From NCBI GenBank assembly GCA_963777595.1, contig CAVZRE010000045.1, forward strand, positions 62,001-126,000: 64,000 bases of DNA, read 5' to 3'. This DNA comes from CAVVFX01 sp963777595 (GTDB lineage Bacteria; Acidobacteriota; Terriglobia; Bryobacterales; Bryobacteraceae). The notes below the pieces were generated by a model. The model made no database searches and was not told the origin of the DNA. It worked only from the letters and a program-made list of their open reading frames with translations. A program made the translations under genes and the position numbers. Positions 27,278 through 36,610 of the stretch are shown here, piece after piece (the stretch's first letter is position 1; the number at the start of each line of letters is the position of its first letter).

Positions 27278-27844
27278 CTATTCAGCAGTTTGTCCGGCCA
27301 GGTATTCGAGCAGCGCGACGGAGCGATCGCCGCATTCCGTCATCCGGTCCACCAGGCCGCGGAACTCGCGGAACTGCTCAGCATCCAGGAAATCGAACAG
27401 AACGTCGTTGACTTGCGCCTGGGTGGTTGCGAGGCGCTGTAAGCGTTCCGCGCCCTTTGGGGTGACGCTCAGGCACACGCGGCGCCGGTCTTTGGTATCG
27501 GGCCGTTTGGTCAAGAAGCCAAGCTTCAGCAGTTTCCCGGTCTCGATGGTGACGAAAGCCCCGCTGATGTGGAGGTGCGCGGCGATCATGCTGACACTCA
27601 CATCGCCGGCATGTTCGAGATGGCTGACGGATATCAGGATGGTGTATTGGATGCCCGTCAGGCCGATGATCCCCGCAAACCCGCTACGCACGGCTTCGAG
27701 ACGCGCGGAAAAAGCCAGCATTCCGTGTACCAGGGCGCGGAAATCGCCATCCGAGCCGTTGGTGAGCAACTCCGGCCGGGACACGGTGAGCGGAGGCGGC
27801 CGCCTCGCCGGGTGAGGTTTCGACTGATTGGTCGGGGTGGACAT
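27278..27844 (-). CDS. MarR family transcriptional regulator
   Basis: A 188-residue winged-helix protein with a 30-residue basic, proline-rich N-terminal extension. The DNA-binding part shows GLTGIQYTILISVSHL, SVSMIAAHLHISGAFVTIET (recognition helix), LGFLTKRPDTKDRRRVCLSV (wing) and a long C-terminal helix. MarR proteins usually repress their own operon and respond to small phenolics. The TIGR03435 gene follows after 22 bases on the same strand, and the Fe-S oxidoreductase gene diverges 69 bases away, so it may control either. ATG 27844 was kept as start; a shorter start inside the extension is possible. Confidence 0.88.
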   Translation of the reverse strand: MSTPTNQSKPHPARRPPPLTVSRPELLTNGSDGDFRALVHGMLAFSARLEAVRSGFAGIIGLTGIQYTILISVSHLEHAGDVSVSMIAAHLHISGAFVTIETGKLLKLGFLTKRPDTKDRRRVCLSVTPKGAERLQRLATTQAQVNDVLFDFLDAEQFREFRGLVDRMTECGDRSVALLEYLAGQTAE

Positions 27845-27913
27845 CGACTGGTACCTAAATTATAAAGGGATCGGCGCCAGAACGATCCCTGGCTCTCATA
27901 CATAGCACAATAG

Positions 27914-29743
27914 ATGTTTATGCTTCGGATGCTGATTTTGGTGTTGTTGATAATTGCTTCGGTGGGTGGATTCTGGATACGCTTCCGCCGCGTGGTGCGG
28001 ATCATCGCCGCAGCCAAACCGGATCCAGGATTTCAACTGAAAGACATTCCCCGTCGCAGCGGCCAGTTCATCTCAGAAGTGCTGTTACAGAGCAAAGTCA
28101 TCAAAGAGCGTCCGCTGCCCGGGATCGCGCACGCCTTTGTCTTTTGGGGGTTCTGCGCGTTCGCCCTAATTACGATCAACCACCTCGCGGAAGGCTTCGG
28201 ACTCACACTGCTCTCGCGTGACAGCGCCTTTGGCCATCTCTACTACGGCTTTGTGGCGGTCTTCGCTATTGCGGTGGCTATCTCGATCTCGGGACTATTC
28301 GTTCGCCGTTTTCTGGTGCGTCCCAAATGGCTGGGAAAGACTTCCCCCGAATCAGGAGTTATCGCGCTGTTGATTCTCGTGTTGATGGTGACCTATCTTG
28401 TCGCTCTGACCCTGGACGAGGGCGCGAATTCGTGGTGGGCCGTCTGGTGGTGCCACACCCTGGCACTGCTTATTTTCCTGCCGCTGATCCCGCACACGAA
28501 ACACCTGCACCTGGTGCTCAGCCCGGCGACTATCTTCGCCAAGCGCGCGGGCTTCAGCGATATCCCCCCGCTCGCCGGCGACGAGGATTTCGGCCTTACG
28601 ACCGGCAAGGACGTGACGCAACTGGATGCGCTGCAGGCGTTCTCCTGTGTCGAGTGCGGACGCTGTTCCGAACACTGCCCGGCGTTCAATACAGGCAAGG
28701 TGCTCAATCCCAAGGAAGTGATCCTGGGCGTGCGCGAGTATCTGAAGGAAGAGGGTCCGGCGAGCGAATCGCCTTTGCTCGGCAAGTTCATTTCGCAGGA
28801 AGCGATTTTCCAGTGCACCACTTGCGGCGGATGTGAGTATCAATGTCCGGTGGGAATCCAGCATCTGCCGATCATGATCGGCCTGCGGCGAGGCGCGGTG
28901 AACACCGGAACCTGGGACGATGACTATGGCGGCAAATTCTTCAACACGCTGGAGCGTAGCGGCAACTCGCTCGGCTTCGCTGCAAGCGAGCGCATGAAAT
29001 TCATCGAGAAGAACGAACTGCCGATCTATGACGGCACGCAGGAGTACTGCTTGTGGTTGGGCTGCATGGGCGCATACGATCCGTCCGGCCGCGAAATTAT
29101 CCTGTCTCTGGCGAAGGTGCTGCGGCATCTCAACATTACTTTCGGCGTCCTGCGCAAGGAGCGCTGCAACGGCGATCCGGCGCGCCGGCTCGGCAACGAT
29201 CTGCTGTTCTCTCAACTCGCTGAAGCAGGCATCGAAAACGTGAAGGAGAACGTCAAAACGAAGCTCCTCTCCATCTGCCCGCACTGCGTCCGAACCATCG
29301 GGACGGATTGGAAGGAATACGGCCAGACCTTCGAAATCGAACATCACACGGAATTGCTCGCACGGTATCAGGACCAGCTTCCGTCAAAGAGCGACGACAA
29401 GGAGAAGGTGGTTTATCACGATCCCTGCTATCTGGGGCGATACCGCGGAACCTACGATGCGCCGCGTGAGGTCCTGTCGCGTAATGCGGAGGTTGTCGAA
29501 GCGCCAAAGAATCGGGAGCGAAGCTTCTGTTGCGGGGCCGGCGGCGGCATGATGTTCCTTGGAGAAGAGAAGGGCGAGCGCGTCAATACGACTCGCGCGA
29601 AAGAGCTGGTAGCAACGGGCGCAACTACGGTCGGCACCGCATGTCCCTTCTGCCAATCGATGTTCAAAGACGCGTTAAAGTCGGTGAGCCAGGAGCCGCC
29701 CAAGCTGCTGGATATAGTACAGATCTTGTGTGACAGACTTTAA
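27914..29743 (+). CDS. membrane-bound Fe-S oxidoreductase (FadF/EtfD-like)
   Basis: A 609-residue fusion. The N-terminal third has about six hydrophobic segments resembling a NarI-type cytochrome b domain (HAFVFWGFCAFALITINHL, LALLIFLPLIPHTKHLHL with histidines). Two 4Fe-4S ferredoxin-type clusters follow (CVECGRCSEHCP and CTTCGGCEYQCP). Two CCG domains typical of HdrB-like subunits are at about 375-430 (YCLWLGCMGAYDP) and 495-560 (VVYHDPCYLGRYR, FCCGAGGGMMF). Proteins of this build pass electrons from electron-transfer flavoprotein, for example from acyl-CoA dehydrogenases, to menaquinone. No etfAB genes are in the window, so that partner is inferred. Confidence 0.88.
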   Translation: MFMLRMLILVLLIIASVGGFWIRFRRVVRIIAAAKPDPGFQLKDIPRRSGQFISEVLLQSKVIKERPLPGIAHAFVFWGFCAFALITINHLAEGFGLTLLSRDSAFGHLYYGFVAVFAIAVAISISGLFVRRFLVRPKWLGKTSPESGVIALLILVLMVTYLVALTLDEGANSWWAVWWCHTLALLIFLPLIPHTKHLHLVLSPATIFAKRAGFSDIPPLAGDEDFGLTTGKDVTQLDALQAFSCVECGRCSEHCPAFNTGKVLNPKEVILGVREYLKEEGPASESPLLGKFISQEAIFQCTTCGGCEYQCPVGIQHLPIMIGLRRGAVNTGTWDDDYGGKFFNTLERSGNSLGFAASERMKFIEKNELPIYDGTQEYCLWLGCMGAYDPSGREIILSLAKVLRHLNITFGVLRKERCNGDPARRLGNDLLFSQLAEAGIENVKENVKTKLLSICPHCVRTIGTDWKEYGQTFEIEHHTELLARYQDQLPSKSDDKEKVVYHDPCYLGRYRGTYDAPREVLSRNAEVVEAPKNRERSFCCGAGGGMMFLGEEKGERVNTTRAKELVATGATTVGTACPFCQSMFKDALKSVSQEPPKLLDIVQILCDRL

Positions 29744-29775
29744 TTAGTCCCGCGTGGTGAAATTGGAGGGTTCAC

Positions 29776-31896
29776 ATGTTAAGACGTGATTTCCTTAAGG
29801 GCGGGTTGGCGGCATCCGCGCTCGGAATGGCCGGCAAACCGCTGGTAGCCGATTCTTACCTCACCCAGTCGCCCGATATGCTGGTCTCTTATTTCGATGC
29901 CAGGTTAACTGCTCTGGCGGCCAAATGGGATAAGGTAAGGGACAGCCTCAAGACGCCGGACCAGGTAAACGAGCGCAACCGTTTCATCCACGAGAAGGCC
30001 CGCGAGATGTCGTGCGGCAATCCTGAACGTACGCCGCTCGCGCCCGTGGTGGTGCGCACGCAACAGCGCCAAGGCTATCGTGTCGAGAACGTAATGTACC
30101 AGAGCCGGCCTGATTTCTGGGTCACAGGCAATCTCTACATCCCGGAGGGCGCCGGACCGTTTCCCGCGGTGCTTTCGCCCTGTGGACATTACCCCCTGGC
30201 CCGCATGTATCCCGAATACCAGTTCGTCTACATGAACCTGGCGCGCGCAGGATTCGTAGTCCTGGCCTACGACCCTGTCGGTCAGGGCGAACGCCGCCAT
30301 TTCTGGAATCCCGAGACAGGAACCCTCTCGGGGATTGACGATCCGGTTTATGAACACTCCCTGCCTGGCACGGTGCTGCTGCTTTTCGGCGAGAACCTGA
30401 CAGGATACCGGGTTTGGGATGGCATCCGCGGCATCGATTACTTGCAGACGCGGCCCGAAGTCATCCCGGACAAGATCGGCTGCGCGGGACATTCGGGCGG
30501 TGGAACGCTGAGCCTGTTTATCAGCGCGATCGACGAGCGAGTGAAGTGCTCGATAGTTAACGAGGGGGGCACCACGCATCGCTGGCCTATGAAGGTCCCG
30601 ATGTGGAGCCATCTCCCTTCGGCGGACATCGAGCAGAATATGTTTCCCTCGGCGAACTATGGCATCGATATGTGCGACCTTCATCAGTCGATCGCTCCGC
30701 GCCCGCTGCTTGCCATGATTGAAAACTACTCGCCCGGGTTCAACCTGGCAGCCGCGCATATCCGACACAGGTATCAGCAGCTGAGCGTGCCGAACCATTT
30801 CTCGACCGTGGAGGCCACTGATCCGCATGCCTGGACTGTCAAGCTTCGCCTCGCCGCTACCGACTGGTTCAGCCGCTGGTTCTATTCTCGCCCTGGTCCC
30901 ACGCGTGAGCCGGATTTCGAAGCGGAAAAGCCGGAGAGTCTGTATTGCACGGCGAACGGCTCGCTACGCTTCTCGAACAAAGGCGATTCGATCCAAACCC
31001 TGATGCTTCACAAGCAGAGCGAGCTACCCCCTCCGATCAACCGGCGAGAGGTTCCCGCCTCGATTCAGCAGCTTCTGCGGGTCAAGACGACGCGCGAGGC
31101 ACTGGCGGTCAAGCAAGTGGCGATCACCCCTCGTAAGGGCTATCGAATTGAGAAGGTCGAGTTCGTTTCCGAGCCTGGCATCTACATCCCCGTCTGGACT
31201 TTCGTCCCGGAACGTCCTGTGGGAGGGAAGAACGCTCTGTTATTCGTCAGCGAATCCGGAAAAGATGCCGACGGCATGGAGTTGGGAAGATACGAACGTC
31301 TCGCTCTTACGGGACACGTGGTCATTGCGGCGGATGTGCGAGGCATTGGAGAAACCAAGCCGCCGCACATGGGGGTGACGTTCGGTCCGCAGCAATTTCA
31401 CCAGCTCTTCGATGCGGAGAACGCGATGAGCCTGATGTCCTGGTTCATGGACGATTCGCTGTTCGGCATGCGGGTTCACGATGTGATCCGGTGCGTCGAC
31501 TACGCGCTCAGCCGCACTGATGTGGATGCCAGGAAGCTGGAACTGCTGGGACAGGGAGCGGGCGGATTATGGGCGATGTACGCCGCGGCGCTCGATCCGC
31601 GCATCCAGTCGGTAGTAGCGGAGCGGGGTTTGATCTCCTATCGCAGCCTGGCGCAAGCGGACCTGTGCAGTCACAGCACGGGCATTTTCATTCGTGGCGT
31701 ATTGCAGCATTTCGATCTGCCGCAAGTGGCCGCGTCGATCGCCCCGCGCCGGTTGACGCTCCAGTCTCCGGTCGATCCGATGAAGCGAGTGGTTCCCAAT
31801 GCGGCGGCGGCCGAAGCGTACCGCGTTACTGTTGACGCCTATCGGGAAGCCGGCGCCGCTGACTCCTTCCGCATCTCATACGACGTCGAATTGTAA
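29776..31896 (+). CDS. exported tandem alpha/beta-hydrolase (acetylxylan-esterase-like)
   Basis: A 706-residue protein with a Tat-type leader (LRRDFLKGGLAASALGMAG). The first hydrolase domain (about 90-370) carries AGFVVLAYDPVGQGERRHF and the nucleophile elbow GHSGG in IGCAGHSGGGTLSLF, with DPHAWT near its end. A second, similar fold (about 430-700) has VPERPVGGKNALLFV and ADVRGIGETKPPH, but its elbow reads GQGAGG, lacking the Ser nucleophile. The second domain is therefore probably structural or carbohydrate-binding. Likely an esterase acting on acetylated or methylated polysaccharide. It starts 32 bases after the Fe-S gene. The stop codon lies in a duplicated 15-bp unit. Confidence 0.85.
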   Translation: MLRRDFLKGGLAASALGMAGKPLVADSYLTQSPDMLVSYFDARLTALAAKWDKVRDSLKTPDQVNERNRFIHEKAREMSCGNPERTPLAPVVVRTQQRQGYRVENVMYQSRPDFWVTGNLYIPEGAGPFPAVLSPCGHYPLARMYPEYQFVYMNLARAGFVVLAYDPVGQGERRHFWNPETGTLSGIDDPVYEHSLPGTVLLLFGENLTGYRVWDGIRGIDYLQTRPEVIPDKIGCAGHSGGGTLSLFISAIDERVKCSIVNEGGTTHRWPMKVPMWSHLPSADIEQNMFPSANYGIDMCDLHQSIAPRPLLAMIENYSPGFNLAAAHIRHRYQQLSVPNHFSTVEATDPHAWTVKLRLAATDWFSRWFYSRPGPTREPDFEAEKPESLYCTANGSLRFSNKGDSIQTLMLHKQSELPPPINRREVPASIQQLLRVKTTREALAVKQVAITPRKGYRIEKVEFVSEPGIYIPVWTFVPERPVGGKNALLFVSESGKDADGMELGRYERLALTGHVVIAADVRGIGETKPPHMGVTFGPQQFHQLFDAENAMSLMSWFMDDSLFGMRVHDVIRCVDYALSRTDVDARKLELLGQGAGGLWAMYAAALDPRIQSVVAERGLISYRSLAQADLCSHSTGIFIRGVLQHFDLPQVAASIAPRRLTLQSPVDPMKRVVPNAAAAEAYRVTVDAYREAGAADSFRISYDVEL

Positions 31897-31914
31897 AAAG
31901 TCGAATTGTAAAAA
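31885..31914 (+). repeat. 15-bp tandem duplication across the esterase stop codon
   Basis: GTCGAATTGTAAAAA occurs twice in direct contact (31885-31899, 31900-31914). The first copy contains the functional TAA of the esterase gene; the second lies just after it and runs into GGAG. It is probably a recent slippage or duplication event. Confidence 0.85.
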
Positions 31915-32036
31915 GGAGATAGCCAGCGGCGGTTCCTGGGGGGATCTTTGCGCCACCTTAAGGAGCGATGGTCTCCACGGCGGATGTTTTGACGTCAGGG
32001 CCTAAACAATTCCCCGCACTCAACCGATAGAATGGC

Positions 32037-33395
32037 GTGAATAGATATCGGATGACCGCCCTGTTCCTGCTCGGAACGGCAGTCCAGTTCTTCGGTGGCC
32101 GGGGATACGCGCAGGGTACCCAGACCACACCGGCCACTGCAGGTCCGGAAAGTAATGATAAGGCACCCGTGGGTGCTAAGAGTTATTGGTCGCGGACCTT
32201 GAAGGCGACGGCATCCGTGAGAGTGCGGGTCGAGGCGCCTCAAGGTTCGAATTTCACCGTCACTCCCGCCGACGCTTACTCGTTAACGCGAATCCGCTTC
32301 GGGCTCGCGTTTGAGCCTGTATCGTGGCTTCGATTCTTCGGCGAAGCCCAGGATTCCCGAGCCGAATTTTACAGTGTCACGCCGGCTTCCACGGTGATCG
32401 ATCCGTTCGAATTCAGGCAGGGTTATGTGGAAGCAGGCGCTATCGAAGGCAATGGCGTCAAAGTACGGGTGGGGCGTCAGGATCTATTCATAGGATCGAC
32501 CCGTCTGATCTCGACGGCCGATTGGAGCAACATTACCAAGAACTTTGACGTTGTCCGTGGAACCCTGACCGAGGGTAGGGTCAACCTGGATCTGATTGCT
32601 GGATCTATCGTACTGGACGACCCGTCGCGCATGGATCGTTCGAAGCCTGGAGAACACTTTTACGTGGTCTATTCCAAGTGGGCTAAGGTGATCCCTGGCG
32701 CAAGTATTGAACCATATGTCATGGCGAAGACGCAATCCGGCACTGACGAAGTGAAAGGGAAAGACGGTCGTCTGGGCGACGCGGATATACTCTATGGCGG
32801 ACTACGCGTCGTCGGTACCCTGCGGGGTGGATTCGACTATAACGCTGAAGCGATTCGTGAAGGCGGGGACTACGCCGACGATGTGGTTCAGGCCTTCGGA
32901 TACATCGTGGGCGGGGGCTGGAAGATGGCTGATAACGATTGGAAACCGCACTTCAGCAGCGATTTTGTTTACGCATCCGGTGATAGTGGACGAAAAGACG
33001 GGCATCACGAGAGTTTCGACTACCTGTATGGCCCCCAACAGCCCACCAACAGCCTCACGGGGCAGATCGCGTGGCGCAACATGCAGGATTTCCGGGCAGG
33101 CGTGGACTGCTCTCCCTTTAAGAAGCTGAAAGTACAATTGGATTTCCGCGACTACTGGCTGGTATCCGTTCAGGATGGCCTCTACAACGCCTTCGGCACC
33201 CGCACAGTCTTAAATGCCAAAGCGACGAGCGCGCATGTCGGAGCGGGCGTCGATCTCATGACGAACTTCACCATCACGCCCAAGACTTTTCTGGGGATCG
33301 GCGTTGGGACTCTGTCTCCTGGCGCCTATTTGAAGCAATCGGGCAAGACGACTGGATTCGTCCTTCCGTATCTGTCATTCACGAGGACGCTTTAA
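32037..33395 (+). CDS. alginate-export-type outer-membrane porin
   Basis: A 452-residue beta-barrel protein. It has a signal peptide (RMTALFLLGTAVQFFGGRGYAQ) and strand patterns throughout, such as LTRIRFGLAFEPVSWLRFFGEAQDSR, VRVGRQDLFIGSTRLIS and a C-terminal strand ending LPYLSFTRTL. The RQDLFIGSTRLIS/WSNITKNFDVVRG section matches the alginate-export (AlgE-like) family, used broadly for anion or sugar-acid porins. The start is GTG 32037; ATG 32052 (MTALFLL) is equally possible. A 140-base gap without a gene precedes it. The substrate is unknown. Confidence 0.8.
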   Translation: MNRYRMTALFLLGTAVQFFGGRGYAQGTQTTPATAGPESNDKAPVGAKSYWSRTLKATASVRVRVEAPQGSNFTVTPADAYSLTRIRFGLAFEPVSWLRFFGEAQDSRAEFYSVTPASTVIDPFEFRQGYVEAGAIEGNGVKVRVGRQDLFIGSTRLISTADWSNITKNFDVVRGTLTEGRVNLDLIAGSIVLDDPSRMDRSKPGEHFYVVYSKWAKVIPGASIEPYVMAKTQSGTDEVKGKDGRLGDADILYGGLRVVGTLRGGFDYNAEAIREGGDYADDVVQAFGYIVGGGWKMADNDWKPHFSSDFVYASGDSGRKDGHHESFDYLYGPQQPTNSLTGQIAWRNMQDFRAGVDCSPFKKLKVQLDFRDYWLVSVQDGLYNAFGTRTVLNAKATSAHVGAGVDLMTNFTITPKTFLGIGVGTLSPGAYLKQSGKTTGFVLPYLSFTRTL

Positions 33396-33397
33396 CC

Positions 33398-33471
33398 GCC
33401 GGCTTGACGGTGATGTTGTGCGGAGAAGGGGCTGACTCGTCACCCACAACCTCCCTGAAGCCGGCCTTTTT
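33398..33471 (+). terminator. rho-independent terminator after the porin gene
   Basis: GCCGGCTT (33398-33405) pairs perfectly with AAGCCGGC (33458-33465), which is followed by CTTTTTCTT. An inner pair, GTTGTG (33415-33420) with CACAAC (33445-33450), strengthens the hairpin. It begins three bases after the porin stop and ends just before the stop of the convergent receptor gene. Confidence 0.7.
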
Positions 33472-33472
33472 C

Positions 33473-36400
33473 TTAGAACGTGATGCGGAAGGCGGCTTGC
33501 GCGCTACGTCCATTCGTCTGGTATGGGTAGCTACCGGCCGCGTTCGCCGTCCCTGCGCCGGCCACGGGGTGCAGGACGCCTCCCGTCGCGGTGTAGTCCA
33601 GCGTATTGACTCCTGTGGTCCACTGCGAGTTCAAGAGATTGAAGACTTCGAACATGAGAGTACCCTTGATGCGTTCGGTAAACGGCAAGGATCGCGAAAA
33701 CCGCACGTTCCAGTTGTACTGATTGCCGGTGCGGAAAGTGGCCACCGGCAAGAAAGGAACCCGGTCCCAGGCACCGGAGCCGTCCAGAGTGTTGCTGAAG
33801 AGCGGTGTGATCCCCGATAACTGCAGTCCCGTGGTGACCACTTCGGCTGTCGCGGGAAGCCCGGTCGCCATGGTGCCGATGGTCGACAACTGCCACCCAT
33901 TGAGGAGAAAGCGCGCGGCGAAGGAGTCGCTAGAGGTGACGGTCGGGGACCATGTCGCGTTCAGCGTCAGCCGCTGACGTTGGTCGGTGGTTGAACTGTC
34001 GCGATTCGACGAATTGTAGGTATTGGGCACGATGAGCGGAACACCCCCTTGGACGAGCGGCCCGTTGATGATATCGATGGCATGTGACCAGGTATACGCG
34101 GCCTGAACGGTGAGGCCATGAGACATCCGTTTCTTCAGTTCTACCGCGAGCGCGTCGTACCAGGACGAACCGGCATTTTGTAGATCATACGCATGTGAGA
34201 TGGTGTTGTCGTTCTTGGCTGTGTAGACCGGCAGCAGGAAGGTCTTGACCTTATTTCCATTGGCGTCATCGATGGTGTAGGTGCCGGTCTTCGTCGGAGC
34301 GGCAAGATTGTCGTCATTCACGGTCCAAAGCCTGTCGCCGCGGACGTCGATCGCATTCACGGACAGGGTCGTACTGAACGGCAGTTCCCGTTCGACGCCC
34401 ACGTTGATCTGTTCGGTATGCGGGTTGCGCAGTTTGGAAGTCGAGTACATCACCTCGGCGGTATTACCGGGAACGGTCGCTCCGATGATCTTAGGAAATG
34501 CAGGGGAGTTGGTTTGTCCCGGGGTGATTTCGATGGAGGTCTGATAGATGGCGTTCCCCAGGTACAGAGCATCGAGAAGCTGCCCATAGAAGGGCGTGAA
34601 GAAGTAGCCGAAGCCCGCGCGAATGGTGGTCTTATTGTTCAATTGGTAGGCCACGCCAACTCGAGGCATGAGATCCAGGTTGGGCGAAGCGATCGATCCG
34701 GTCTGGTAGTAGTTGAGATTGGTATCGATAAGCTTAGGCTGCGGGTTCGTCGGCTTTTCCCAGCGCAGGCCGAAGTTCACCGTTAATTTCGGATTGATTC
34801 TCAATGTATCCTGCCCGTAGACACCGAGTTGCTTGTACGGCAGATCACGCGCCGGATTACCGAAACTTTGCGTGTAGTCGGTATAGGTTTTGCCCGTAGT
34901 GGTGCCGTAATCGGTCGCGAAATTGGTTAGCGACTCGTAGAAATATTCTCCATTGCTGGCCAGTTGATTGATGTAGTAATGCGTCCGCGTCCAATCCACG
35001 CCGAATTCAAACGTATTGGGTCCACCGGAGAAGGTGAAGTTGTCAAAGAGTTGGTAACGCTGTTCGGTATAAAGGCTCGAGCCGGTACTCGAGTTGCCGA
35101 TGTTCGAGCCATAGAGTGAGATCGCAACATTACCCGTGGAAAGCCCGGAAGTGGTTGCTGGTGTAAAAATGTGATCCTGCGCAAGTCCTGCCCGCAATTC
35201 GTTGACGGTGCTGGAGGAAGGCGTGGAGATCCAGGTAAGCTGGCCGAAGCGTGAATCGTCACGTGTGCTCTTGATCCCGAGCAAGCCTCCGTTGGCGATG
35301 GCATTCTCCACCTGCTGTCCGTTCGGCTGGTGGGCGTTCGCGAGATCGGCTGAGAAGCTGATGCGATTGTTCCCGTTGAATTGGTAATCGAGTTTTGCCA
35401 GGCCGTTGAGGGAACGCTGCGAAAGGGGCAACAGGACGTTCATCTGCGATTGGAGGAATTTAATCGCGCTGGCGCACGCTGTAGCGCTGGCCTTGCAATT
35501 CGCAGGCGCAACCACGGCGCCGGTGGGATCGGCGATTAAAGGATTGGTGATACGGTTCCAGGCGTCGAAGTGGTCGTTCAGGATTTCAAGATTGGTGAAA
35601 AAGAATAGCCGGTCCGCGAGGATCGGCCCGCTCACGCTGGCGCCGGTCTGATTCTCGGCGTGCAGTAAAGTGTGTCCCAGGGCGAACCGGCCGGTCGCCG
35701 TCAAGCCAGGGAGGCGGAGGTATTCATAAGCCGTTCCGTGGAAGCCGTCGGTTCCGCTCCGCGTCGCGGTATTGATGATCCCGGTCATACCATCCTTGAA
35801 TTCGCCGGGCGCATCCACGGTCATCACTTGCAACCCCGCCAGTGCGTCGACCGAGACCGCGTCGTTGGTCGGCGTTTGCTGCGTGAAATAGGTGTTGCTG
35901 GTCTGAATACCGTCGGTGTAGGTTTCGTTCGTCAGCCGCTGCCCGATAATGGACACGTTGCCTGACGCGGAATTGCTGCTGATATTCGTCGACTGCAGAA
36001 CGAACGGCTCCTGTTTGCGCTCCTTCACTGGAAGCGTCTCAATCTGCCTCTCGCTGATCGGCGTGTCGATGCTCAACTGGTGGTCGTCCATTTCGCCGCC
36101 GGTTCTTGCGGAGCCAGACTTTCCCGCGGTGCGCCGGGCCTTAGCGTTCTCCCGAAGGCCGATGCGAAAGTTGACCGTCTGGCCAACCGGGACGGTAAAA
36201 ACATCGCTCTCGAAGTCAACGAAGCCATTGTGGGATGCTTTCAGCCGATAGCCCGTGGCGGGCGGAAGACCGGCGGCGCGGAAAATACCGTCGTCGGTGG
36301 AGATCACCGACTGGTGGATCCCTAACGTCTCGTTGGTAATCGCGATGGTGGTGTCCGGCATCCCGTCACCATAAGTGTCATGGACCAATCCGGCGACCGC

Positions 36401-36481
36401 ACCGGAACCCAGCGTGGCCTGTGCAAACACAGCGCCCGAACACAGAAGTGCAAACAGACATAGTTTGGGTATTTTATTCAT
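33473..36481 (-). CDS. Oar-like TonB-dependent receptor 3
   Basis: A complete 1002-residue outer-membrane receptor. It has a signal peptide (MNKIPKLCLFALLCSGAVFA), a carboxypeptidase-regulatory-like domain (about 25-110), then a plug-like region: PISERQIETLPVKERKQEPF, SIIGQRLTNETYTDGIQTSN and VDALAGLQVMTVDAPGEFKD through IINTATRSGTDGFHGTAYEY. The barrel follows, ending in QAAFRITF with the usual C-terminal Phe. It differs from the two cassette receptors in having this plug and no Gly-rich stretch. The exported nitrilase gene lies 129 bases upstream on the same strand. Ligand unknown; such receptors import polymer fragments or act in surface binding. Confidence 0.92.
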   Translation of the reverse strand: MNKIPKLCLFALLCSGAVFAQATLGSGAVAGLVHDTYGDGMPDTTIAITNETLGIHQSVISTDDGIFRAAGLPPATGYRLKASHNGFVDFESDVFTVPVGQTVNFRIGLRENAKARRTAGKSGSARTGGEMDDHQLSIDTPISERQIETLPVKERKQEPFVLQSTNISSNSASGNVSIIGQRLTNETYTDGIQTSNTYFTQQTPTNDAVSVDALAGLQVMTVDAPGEFKDGMTGIINTATRSGTDGFHGTAYEYLRLPGLTATGRFALGHTLLHAENQTGASVSGPILADRLFFFTNLEILNDHFDAWNRITNPLIADPTGAVVAPANCKASATACASAIKFLQSQMNVLLPLSQRSLNGLAKLDYQFNGNNRISFSADLANAHQPNGQQVENAIANGGLLGIKSTRDDSRFGQLTWISTPSSSTVNELRAGLAQDHIFTPATTSGLSTGNVAISLYGSNIGNSSTGSSLYTEQRYQLFDNFTFSGGPNTFEFGVDWTRTHYYINQLASNGEYFYESLTNFATDYGTTTGKTYTDYTQSFGNPARDLPYKQLGVYGQDTLRINPKLTVNFGLRWEKPTNPQPKLIDTNLNYYQTGSIASPNLDLMPRVGVAYQLNNKTTIRAGFGYFFTPFYGQLLDALYLGNAIYQTSIEITPGQTNSPAFPKIIGATVPGNTAEVMYSTSKLRNPHTEQINVGVERELPFSTTLSVNAIDVRGDRLWTVNDDNLAAPTKTGTYTIDDANGNKVKTFLLPVYTAKNDNTISHAYDLQNAGSSWYDALAVELKKRMSHGLTVQAAYTWSHAIDIINGPLVQGGVPLIVPNTYNSSNRDSSTTDQRQRLTLNATWSPTVTSSDSFAARFLLNGWQLSTIGTMATGLPATAEVVTTGLQLSGITPLFSNTLDGSGAWDRVPFLPVATFRTGNQYNWNVRFSRSLPFTERIKGTLMFEVFNLLNSQWTTGVNTLDYTATGGVLHPVAGAGTANAAGSYPYQTNGRSAQAAFRITF

Positions 36482-36610
36482 TACTGACCTTTGAATCGTT
36501 AATCTAACATAGAGCGGCAGAAGCCCTTACGGGTTTCATTAAGAAACGTAAATGTTCACCGCATCGCCGTGGGCAAAACGACCGGCGGGTTGTCTGCCTG
36601 ACGGTGGGTC

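Noticed and set aside
28352..29347. A 331-codon open frame on the minus strand
   Set aside because: It lies opposite the Fe-S oxidoreductase, whose cysteine motifs fix the coding strand.
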